From assembly GCA_902386385.1 (NCBI GenBank), contig CABMIU010000044.1, forward strand, positions 1-47,189: a stretch of 47,189 nucleotides of DNA, in the 5' to 3' direction. The position numbers and the translations under genes are program-made. The DNA is from an uncultured archaeon. Lineage in GTDB: Archaea; Iainarchaeota; Iainarchaeia; Iainarchaeales; Iainarchaeaceae. Numbering within the stretch: position 1 is the first letter of the stretch; every line of letters starts with the position of its first letter. Positions 29,014 to 36,459 of the stretch are shown here, piece after piece. Below the pieces are notes generated by a model, which saw only the letters and a program-made list of their open reading frames with translations, did no database searches and was not told the DNA's origin.

Positions 29014-29459
29014 GTCAATTGTCCGTCTTAAAACGAATTTATGCCTTTTATTTGCTGGTTTTGTGGTATTTTTGGCACAATTTAGAAAATATGTAGCTAA
29101 AAGTGAGTTGCTTTAAGTGGTTCTGTTTTTGCACCGTCGAGGCTTGATGCAACCCTGTTGTGAGTCAAAGCATTTTTGAGTGGGCTTAAGTGGCTTTGTT
29201 TTTGTTGCCCATTGCCTTAATTTTATTGTGTGAAGAAGTGGGTGCGTTTAATTGGTTGCAGTTTTTGCTTTTTTCGGGTTTCTGTGACTGGCCTGGTTTG
29301 TAAGTTGGTTTTATCTGGCATTTTTTGGGCTAATTGCTGGCGTGGTGTATTAGGGGTGAAAAGTAGGTTGTTTTAATTATTGGTATTTTGCCTTGTTTCG
29401 CCAATTTCTGGCGGTATGGTGTTTTTCCGTGGTTTTTCAGGGCAAAAATATTAGTGGAA

Positions 29460-29534
29460 TAGCGGGGGAAGGATTTGAACCTCCGACCTTCGGGTTATGA
29501 GCCCGACGGGCACTCCTGACTGCCCTACCCCGCT
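29460..29534 (-). tRNA. Initiator tRNA-Met(CAT)
   Basis: Reverse complement AGCGGGGTAGGGCAGTCAGGAGTGCCCGTCGGGCTCATAACCCGAAGGTCGGAGGTTCAAATCCTTCCCCCGCT-A; GGG/CCC anticodon stem and A1-U72 typical of initiator. Confidence 0.92.
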
Positions 29535-29682
29535 GCAAATATCATCCTATTATGGTTTTATTAACCCTTTTGAAATCTTTTTTTGGCAAATAAACCGATA
29601 ATTTAGCTCTTTATTTAATTTCATATTCAATTTATGCTTATTTTCAAATAAAAGTAATTATTTGCTCTTGGTTTGGTTGTAA

Positions 29683-30270
29683 TTAAGTATTTTGGTTGTC
29701 ACACCCCCTTGTCCAAGAATTCGCGTTTTTGTCCAGTATCTTTTCAAGCGCGCTCATTTCATTCTTTAGTTCCTCTATCTTGCCTGTCAGTTCCTTCAGC
29801 CTTTTCTTGTTATCTATAAGTGAAAGCGGCTTTCCTGTCTCAGGGTCCTTGAAATCATATTGCGCGGCTATTTCAAAGGGGTATTCCTGCATTCCCTGGC
29901 CGCCGCTGTAAAACTCATGGGTGCCTTCAAATTCAAGGCCTTTCTGCATTTTCTCCACCTGTTCAGACCTCTGTTCTATTATCAGTTCCGCAATCCTTGG
30001 CTCCTTGATTTCCCACGTGTATGAATACCACCCTGTCTTGATGTTCTTTGTTTTCTGGTAACATGCAATGCCCCTGTAATGCAGCCTGTTGAGCACAGTC
30101 CGTATCTCGGTTATTTTCAGGCTTGGCATCTTCTTCCCGATTTCCTCGTCCTTCACCGGCCTTTTCTTGTCGATGCAAATCTTTACGAGCTCTATTGCAT
30201 GTTCCCCCCCGACTGATTTGAGGAAGTCCTGGCAAATCTGCAGCTCATGGATTTTCGGGGCTTTGTCCAT
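29683..30270 (-). CDS. tfe: Transcription factor E (TFE alpha)-like protein without zinc-ribbon cysteines
   Basis: Winged helix and WYSYTWEIKEP, then FYSGGQGMQEYPFEIAAQYDFKDPETGKPLSLIDN in place of FYCPxCG...FxCPxCGxxL...DN. Confidence 0.8.
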   Translation of the reverse strand: MDKAPKIHELQICQDFLKSVGGEHAIELVKICIDKKRPVKDEEIGKKMPSLKITEIRTVLNRLHYRGIACYQKTKNIKTGWYSYTWEIKEPRIAELIIEQRSEQVEKMQKGLEFEGTHEFYSGGQGMQEYPFEIAAQYDFKDPETGKPLSLIDNKKRLKELTGKIEELKNEMSALEKILDKNANSWTRGCDNQNT

Positions 30271-30321
30271 ACAGTATTCCTCCTCCGCGTATTCCTTTTA
30301 AATCGAACATCTGTGGTGGTT

Positions 30322-30861
30322 TCATTCCTGCCCAATTGGCCGTACTTTCTTTCCCTTGCTGACCGGCTCAATCTCAATCTTGGCCCCGCCGAATTTCTTT
30401 CCGAGTTCAGCGCCTTTCTGCAGGCGGTCAAGGAAAACCGCGAGCGCCGCGATTTCAGAATGCGGCTGCAGGGTTATAGAAACATTATAATCCGCTTTCT
30501 CGTAAACTTCCCTTTCAACTTTTTGCGAGCCAATTATGACGAGCAGCTTGTCAATTTTGGCCAGTTCCGCCTCAACGTTCTGAACCGGCAGGCCATACAT
30601 CGTAAGGTGCACCGGGGCGAACCCTTTCTGCTTGTAGAAGCTGAGCCTTTTTTTCCAATCGTCAAAGAATTCCACTTCCGCCCCCTTGCCCCATCGTTCA
30701 TTCATTTCCTGAACGGTTTTGGCTATTTCCCTGTCCTCTTCGCCAATGACTTCAATCCTGTTCGCGCCGAATGCCCTTGCGACAAGGCAGCAGTGGCTCG
30801 TAACCCTGTAATCGCGCACATGCCTGTGGCCGTATCTGAGGACGACGATTTCGCGCTGCAT
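30322..30861 (-). CDS. tRNA (cytidine(56)-2'-O)-methyltransferase (aTrm56)
   Basis: VVLRYGHRHVRDYRVTSHCCLVARAFGANRI...APVHLTMYGLPVQ...LLVIIGSQKVEREVYEKADYNVSITLQPHSEIAALAVFLDRL. Confidence 0.88.
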   Translation of the reverse strand: MQREIVVLRYGHRHVRDYRVTSHCCLVARAFGANRIEVIGEEDREIAKTVQEMNERWGKGAEVEFFDDWKKRLSFYKQKGFAPVHLTMYGLPVQNVEAELAKIDKLLVIIGSQKVEREVYEKADYNVSITLQPHSEIAALAVFLDRLQKGAELGKKFGGAKIEIEPVSKGKKVRPIGQE

Positions 30862-30913
30862 GCAAATAAGCCGGTTCGAGGGTTTTTTATTCCTTCCAGC
30901 CGTTGTTATTTGC

Positions 30914-32191
30914 ATGCTTGACATAAAGCTCCTGCGTGAAAGCCCCGCTTTGATTGAGGCCGACCTGAAGAGACGCGGCGAAACCGAGAAACTGAACTGG
31001 GTTTCAGAAGCAGCGGAAATGGACAAGAAGTACCGGCGCGGCCTGCAGGAAGCCGAGGCCCTCCGCCAGAAGCGGAATGCAATCACGGATGAAATCAACA
31101 AGCTGATGGCCCAGAAAAAGGATTTCAAATCCAAAATAGCCGAGGCAAAGGGGCTTCCCGACAAAATAAAGGGAATTGAGCAGGAAACCGCGCCGCTCAA
31201 GGAACAGATTGACTGGTTCCTGATGCGCTTCCCGAACATCCTGCATGACTCCGTTCCTGCGGGAAAGGACGATTCCGAGAACGTTGTAGTGCGCGAGGTC
31301 GGCAGGAAAGCCTCAAATGCCAAGATGCTTCCGCATGGGGAACTCCTGGAAAAGAATGGGTGGGCGGATTTTGCCCGGGCGGCAAAAACTTCCGGCCAGG
31401 GATTTTATTTCCTGAAGGGTGATTTTGCCCTGCTTGAAATGTCCCTTGTTCGCTTTGCGGTTGACAGGCTGGCCGAGAAAGGCTACACCGCGATTCAGCC
31501 GCCGCTGATGATGAACCGCCCAGCGTATGAAGGCGTCACCGACCTTGCCGATTTCGAGAATGTCATGTACAAGGTTGATTCCGAGGACCTTTACCTGATT
31601 GCAACCTCTGAGCACCCGATGGCCGCAATGTACCGGGACGAAATATTCGGCGAGAAGGATTTGCCGGTAAAGCTCGCTGGCGTTTCTCCCTGCTTCAGGC
31701 GCGAAATAGGCAAGCACGGGATTGACACGCGGGGCATTTTCCGCGTCCACCAGTTCAACAAGGTGGAGCAGTTCGTTTTCTGCCTCCCTGAGGACACATG
31801 GAAGTTCCACGAGGAAATCCTCGCGAATGCGGAAGGCCTGTTCAAGGATCTTGGCTTGGCTTACAGGGTCGTCAACATCTGCACGGGCGACATCGGCACC
31901 GTCGCCGCGAAGAAGTACGACATCGAGGCGTGGATGCCGCGCGAGGAAAAATACCGCGAGGTCGTTTCCTGCTCCAACTGCACTACCTACCAGGCTGTGC
32001 GCTCTAACATAAAATGCAGGAAAAAGGACGGCTCGAAGGAGTATGTGCACACCCTGAACAGCACAATGGTGGCCACATCGAGGGCTTTGCGCGCAATTGC
32101 CGAAACCTACTGCGACGGCGAAACCCTTGAAATCCCCAAGGTGCTGCGGCCGTACATGAACGGGAAGAAGGAGATTAAGGCGGGGAAGTGA
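30914..32191 (+). CDS. serS: Seryl-tRNA synthetase (class II)
   Basis: MLDIKLLRESPALIEADLKRRGE...SPCFRREIGKHGIDTRGIFRVHQFNKVEQFVF...VVSCSNCTTYQAVRSNI...TLNSTMVATSRALRAIAE. Confidence 0.95.
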   Translation: MLDIKLLRESPALIEADLKRRGETEKLNWVSEAAEMDKKYRRGLQEAEALRQKRNAITDEINKLMAQKKDFKSKIAEAKGLPDKIKGIEQETAPLKEQIDWFLMRFPNILHDSVPAGKDDSENVVVREVGRKASNAKMLPHGELLEKNGWADFARAAKTSGQGFYFLKGDFALLEMSLVRFAVDRLAEKGYTAIQPPLMMNRPAYEGVTDLADFENVMYKVDSEDLYLIATSEHPMAAMYRDEIFGEKDLPVKLAGVSPCFRREIGKHGIDTRGIFRVHQFNKVEQFVFCLPEDTWKFHEEILANAEGLFKDLGLAYRVVNICTGDIGTVAAKKYDIEAWMPREEKYREVVSCSNCTTYQAVRSNIKCRKKDGSKEYVHTLNSTMVATSRALRAIAETYCDGETLEIPKVLRPYMNGKKEIKAGK

Positions 32192-32195
32192 AAAC

Positions 32196-32489
32196 GTGGC
32201 TGATGATGATAAAGAGAAGAAATCACAAACAAAATCGCCGGTTACTGGAGACTTCTTAGACCTTAAACAAAAGAGTTTCTGGATTATCTCCTGGACAATG
32301 GGTTGCATTTTTGCTTTTGCTGCAATTTTTATCGACCTCATGGTCTTACTGAAAAAGTTGTTTTTGAATGAACCTATACTTCTCTCAACCGTAAAAATAT
32401 GGGTGTTTGAAATACAAGGGCCTGTATTGGCTCTAACCGGATTCGGATTCCTCGCTTTGTTGCTGATTATTGGAAAGCCAAAAAATTAA
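32196..32489 (+). CDS. Small membrane protein
   Basis: 97 aa, two TM helices; alternative start downstream of serS. Confidence 0.5.
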   Translation: MADDDKEKKSQTKSPVTGDFLDLKQKSFWIISWTMGCIFAFAAIFIDLMVLLKKLFLNEPILLSTVKIWVFEIQGPVLALTGFGFLALLLIIGKPKN

Positions 32490-32490
32490 T

Positions 32491-32555
32491 TCCCGCACCG
32501 GCAATAAGCCCGCCCCCTCGGAAGCGCTTTATATTCTGAAATCCTTTTTTTGTGC
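32491..32555 (+). promoter_or_regulatory. Shared upstream element of endonuclease gene A
   Basis: tCCCGCACCGGCAATAAGCCCGCCCCCTCGGAAGCGCTTTATATTCTGAAAT..., closely matches 38795-38856. Confidence 0.65.
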
Positions 32556-33440
32556 ATGACTTTATCAGAACCAGAAGTTTCAGAGGTCAGGTCGCTCCGC
32601 GAGAAGGGCTTTTCGTATCATCAGATTTCCGCTTCTTTGGGCGTGAGCCCTGCAACTGCTTTGAAATATTCATGCTCGGTTGAGTTAAGCGAAAGTGCAA
32701 GTGAATTGCTCGCAGACCTTGAGTTGCGCAACTGGGGGAAGTTCGCCAAAAAGTATTCCGCGGAAAAGGAAATCGTGCACCCCCTTTTGGATGAGGATTT
32801 CGCGAATTTGCTTGGGCACTTGTTTTTTGACGGTTCGGTTTTTACCTGCAATGGGAAATTTGTCTTAAATTATACTAATGCTTCAAAAGTCGCGATTGAT
32901 GAATTCATTTCTCTGCTTTGGAAGTGCTTTCGCCTGAAACCTGCAATAATTCAGCTTTTGCAGAGAAATAATTTGCCTATTTTTCAGGTCGAGTGCTACT
33001 CGAAAAAAGCTTACACCTTTTTAAGGTCAATTTCGCCTTCTTTCAGCACCTCAAAAAATGCTCGCGTGCCAGGGTTGATTATGACCTCCAACGATTCAAT
33101 AAAATCTGCTTTTTTGATGGCTTTTTGGGACGACGAGGGGTGCATAACCCACAATGGTCAATTGGAAGGGTGTTCCGTGAGTGAAAGCATGATTGATGAT
33201 TTGATTGTTATGCACCGTGGTTTTGGCATTGAATGCAGAAAACTTGTTTGTAATGGCCATGAAAGGGCGCCATTATACCGTATTGTCATTAAAAAGAGCA
33301 AATCCAATTTTGCACGTTTTATCGCCAAAGCCGGGTTCCAGCATGCCATTGTGGCAAAAGGGCACCACATAGGTAAGGCTAAAAAAGACCTTCTATTGGA
33401 AAAGTTCATAGAAGCCTATAATATTTCGGCTTCTGATTAG
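32556..33440 (+). CDS. LAGLIDADG-type endonuclease with N-terminal HTH
   Basis: HTH (VRSLREKGFSYHQISASLGVSPATAL), then FANLLGHLFFDGSV and SAFLMAFWDDEGCI, two degenerate LAGLIDADG motifs. Confidence 0.75.
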   Translation: MTLSEPEVSEVRSLREKGFSYHQISASLGVSPATALKYSCSVELSESASELLADLELRNWGKFAKKYSAEKEIVHPLLDEDFANLLGHLFFDGSVFTCNGKFVLNYTNASKVAIDEFISLLWKCFRLKPAIIQLLQRNNLPIFQVECYSKKAYTFLRSISPSFSTSKNARVPGLIMTSNDSIKSAFLMAFWDDEGCITHNGQLEGCSVSESMIDDLIVMHRGFGIECRKLVCNGHERAPLYRIVIKKSKSNFARFIAKAGFQHAIVAKGHHIGKAKKDLLLEKFIEAYNISASD

Positions 33441-33441
33441 C

Positions 33442-33515
33442 GGGCCCGTAGCTCAGCCTGGTAGAGCACGACGCTCTTAACGTCGCTGTCGTGAGTTCAA
33501 ATCTCACCGGGCTCG
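33442..33515 (+). tRNA. tRNA-Lys(CTT)
   Basis: GGGCCCGTAGCTCAGCCTGGTAGAGCACGACGCTCTTAACGTCGCTGTCGTGAGTTCAAATCTCACCGGGCTC-G. Confidence 0.95.
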
Positions 33516-33522
33516 CTTTCGC

Positions 33523-33555
33523 CTTTTTTCTTTTCTTGAGAAGAAAAGAAAAAAG
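33523..33555. repeat. Polypyrimidine/polypurine hairpin, copy 3, 3' of tRNA-Lys(CTT)
   Basis: CTTTTTTCTTTTCTT-GAG-AAGAAAAGAAAAAAG, perfect 15-bp stem; tail AAAAAAGAAAAGAACGGCTTCGCGGAAAAG. Confidence 0.85.
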
Positions 33556-33667
33556 CCGAGCCAAAAAAGAAAAGAACGGCTTCGCGGAAAAGCTTGGTCA
33601 AAAAGAAAAAGAACCGCCCACGCTTGTTTCTCACCTTTTTTTAATCCGTTCTTTTGAATCCCTTATT

Positions 33668-36121
33668 ATGGCTAAAAATGAAAAACTCGGGTCCAAAGCC
33701 GCAAAGCCGGCAAAGCCCGTTGCCGAAGCTGCACGGTCTGAAAAGCCCAAGGCGGAATTCGTGAGGTCTCAAAAGGTCAATGCAGGAGACGTGCGCCCGG
33801 ACGAGGCGCCCCTTAAGGAGCAGTGGCCTGACAACGTCGCAAGGAAAATTATCGAGGCCAAAGGTGACCTTCCGGGGTATACAATAGCTGCTGGCATCAC
33901 CCCGAGCGGTGTCGTGCACATCGGCAATTTCAGGGAAATAATCACAGTTGACCTCGTTGCCCGCGCCCTGAAGAAGCTCGGGAAAAAAGTAAGGTTCATT
34001 TATTCCTGGGACGATTATGACGTTTTCAGGAAGATTCCCGCGAATTTCCCGCAAAAGGAGATGCTTGAGAAGTATTTGCGCCAGCCGATTGTTGATGTTC
34101 CCGACCCTTTTGTTGGGGCGGACGGCAAGCCCTGCCATTCGAGCTACGCGGAGCACAATGAAAAGGCGGTTGAGGATGTTCTCCCGCTGCTTGGCGTTTC
34201 CCCGATTTTCCTAAATCAAGCCAAGAAATACCGCGCCTGCGAGTATGCTGAGGGCATGAAAACCGCTTTGCAGAACAAGGGCAAGGTCAAGGCAATCCTT
34301 GACGAGTGGCGTGCAGAGGACCTTGAAGGAATATGGAACCCGGTGAGGGTTTTCTGCAGCAAGTGCAACACCGACCGCACGACAATAACCAATTATGACG
34401 GCAATTATACGCTCGCTTATTCATGCGAGTGCGGCTTCAGCGAGTCTTTTGATTTCAGGAAGAAAGGGATTGGCAAGCTGCAGTGGCGCGTTGACTGGCC
34501 GATGCGCTGGGCTTTCGAGAAGGTAACATTCGAGCCTTCGGGGAAGGAGCATTCCTCGCAGGGCGGCAGCAACACCACTGCGGAGGAAATCGTGAAGGCG
34601 GTTTGGGGTTACGAGCCGCCTTTCCACATAATGTATGAGTTCATTGCAATCAAGGGCACTGGAGGGAAGATGTCCAGCTCCAAGGGCAACACCGTTGACC
34701 TGAAGGAGATGATGTCTGTGTATGAGCCTTCCGTAATCCGCTACCTTTTTGTGCGCCCCATCCCTTCCAAGGCATTCGATGTTTCTTTTGACGGCGACGT
34801 TATAACGTTTTACGAGGCCTTTGACCGCCTTGAGCGTGTCTACTTCGGTGTTGAGCCTGCGAAGGAATCCGAGCTTGAGCAGCTGAAGAGCATTTACGAG
34901 TTCAGCGCCGTGGAGATTCCGAGGGGGATGCCTTTCCAGCCGAGCTTCAGGCACATAACGACAATCCTCCAGCTGAACCTGCTTGACGAGAAGAAGGCTT
35001 TTGGCTATTTCAGGAATGAGGTGAAAAGCAGTTTCGACGAGGCGCGGTTGAGGGCGAGGATTTCGTGCGCAAAGTACTGGCTGATGAATTATGCGCCTGA
35101 CCAGTTCCTTTTCAGGGTCCAGGATTCGGTGAGCGATGCAGCCCTTTCAATGCCGCAGCTGCACAAGGATGCGCTCCGCGAGTTCGCCGGCAAGCTGAAT
35201 GGCGGGATGGATGAGGAGAAGCTTGGCTCTGTTTTCAAGGAAATTTCTGAAAAGAGGCAAATCCCTATTGCGGATTTGTTCAGGTCCGCTTACATGGTGC
35301 TTGTAAACAAGGAGCGCGGCCCCAAGCTCTTCAACCTGGTCGGGCATGTCGGTGCTGAAACGCTCAAAAAGCTCGTGGCTGAGCTGAATTCGAGGAAGCT
35401 CGAAAAAAAGCACGAAATAAACCTGCCCGGCCTGAAGCAGCTCAAGGCAAAGTCGGATTTCGAGGTTTCCCCTGCTGTCAGGGCAAAGTTTCCTTCCCTG
35501 CGCGTTGGCGTTGTTGTCGTGGAGGGCATTGACAATTCACAGAAATCTGATGAAATTGTAACTCTCATAAGGTCCCAGGAGGCTTCCCTGCGCGAAAAGT
35601 ATTTCGGCAAGGATTTCGCTTCACTGAAAGGCATAAAGGCCTGGCGCGATGCATACTCCGCTTTCGGGGCGAAGCCGAAGGAATACAGGTCCTCGGTTGA
35701 ATCCCTTGTGAGGCGTGTCCTGAAGGGCGACCCGTTGCCGTCAATAAACCCGCTCGTAGACCTTTACAATTGCATTTCAATAAAATATATTCTTCCTGCC
35801 GGCTCTGATGACCTCGGAAATGTTGAAGGCCCGGTACGTCTCCGCTTTGCGGATGGTGGGGAGCCTTTCATGAGAATCGGCTCTTCGGAGAACGACCCGG
35901 CATTAAATGGCGAGGTGATTTACTCTGACAATTCAGGGGCTTTGTGCAGGCGCTGGAACTGGCGCGAGTGTGACAGGACAAAGCTCACCGAAGATACCGA
36001 GAGGGCGATAATTTACGTTGAAAGCCTCAATGCAGATGACCGGCTGGCTGAAGCCGTTTCCGAGCTGGCTGAGCTTGCAAAGAAGCATCTCGGGGCGAAA
36101 GCGAGTGCATTCATTGTTTGA
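33668..36121 (+). CDS. lysS: Class I lysyl-tRNA synthetase fused to a C-terminal B3/B4 (COG3382-like) domain
   Basis: HIGN and GGKMSSSKGN signatures, class I LysRS body; from ~35455: SPAVRAKFPSLRVGVVVVEGIDN...AWRDAYSAFGAKPKEYRSSVESLVRRVLKGDPLPSINPLVDLYNCISIKYILPAGSDDL...GEVIYSDNSGALCRRWNWRECDRTKLT. Confidence 0.92.
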   Translation: MAKNEKLGSKAAKPAKPVAEAARSEKPKAEFVRSQKVNAGDVRPDEAPLKEQWPDNVARKIIEAKGDLPGYTIAAGITPSGVVHIGNFREIITVDLVARALKKLGKKVRFIYSWDDYDVFRKIPANFPQKEMLEKYLRQPIVDVPDPFVGADGKPCHSSYAEHNEKAVEDVLPLLGVSPIFLNQAKKYRACEYAEGMKTALQNKGKVKAILDEWRAEDLEGIWNPVRVFCSKCNTDRTTITNYDGNYTLAYSCECGFSESFDFRKKGIGKLQWRVDWPMRWAFEKVTFEPSGKEHSSQGGSNTTAEEIVKAVWGYEPPFHIMYEFIAIKGTGGKMSSSKGNTVDLKEMMSVYEPSVIRYLFVRPIPSKAFDVSFDGDVITFYEAFDRLERVYFGVEPAKESELEQLKSIYEFSAVEIPRGMPFQPSFRHITTILQLNLLDEKKAFGYFRNEVKSSFDEARLRARISCAKYWLMNYAPDQFLFRVQDSVSDAALSMPQLHKDALREFAGKLNGGMDEEKLGSVFKEISEKRQIPIADLFRSAYMVLVNKERGPKLFNLVGHVGAETLKKLVAELNSRKLEKKHEINLPGLKQLKAKSDFEVSPAVRAKFPSLRVGVVVVEGIDNSQKSDEIVTLIRSQEASLREKYFGKDFASLKGIKAWRDAYSAFGAKPKEYRSSVESLVRRVLKGDPLPSINPLVDLYNCISIKYILPAGSDDLGNVEGPVRLRFADGGEPFMRIGSSENDPALNGEVIYSDNSGALCRRWNWRECDRTKLTEDTERAIIYVESLNADDRLAEAVSELAELAKKHLGAKASAFIV

Positions 36122-36283
36122 ATTCCGCCCTGTTCTTCAGGCTTTTTAATGTTTGTGCAGGGATTTCTTTTAGCCCAGGAAATCATTATTTCCTCCAAAT
36201 TAGCCCTTGCGGCGAAAGTCCAAGGCCTATTGAGTCCACAAAGGGACGAAGATAGGGCGCTCCCTTCGGGGCGCATGTTCGGA

Positions 36284-36357
36284 GGGCCCGTAGCTCAGCC
36301 TGGTAGAGCACCGGCCTTTTAAGCCGGCTGTCGTGAGTTCAAATCTCACCGGGCTCG
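36284..36357 (+). tRNA. tRNA-Lys(TTT)
   Basis: GGGCCCGTAGCTCAGCCTGGTAGAGCACCGGCCTTTTAAGCCGGCTGTCGTGAGTTCAAATCTCACCGGGCTC-G. Confidence 0.95.
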
Positions 36358-36365
36358 TTCATCGC

Positions 36366-36398
36366 GTTTTTCTTTTTCTTGGGAAGAAAAAGAAAAAC
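36366..36398. repeat. Polypyrimidine/polypurine hairpin, copy 4, 3' of tRNA-Lys(TTT)
   Basis: GTTTTTCTTTTTCTT-GGG-AAGAAAAAGAAAAAC, perfect 15-bp stem; tail GCAAAAAGAAAAAGAACGGCTTCGCGGAAAAG. Confidence 0.85.
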
Positions 36399-36459
36399 AC
36401 GAAGCAAAAAGAAAAAGAACGGCTTCGCGGAAAAGAAGGAGAAACGCTTCGCCGAAGCC

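Noticed and set aside
31313-32341. 342-aa minus-strand ORF
   Set aside because: Antisense to serS, no family motifs; shadow ORF
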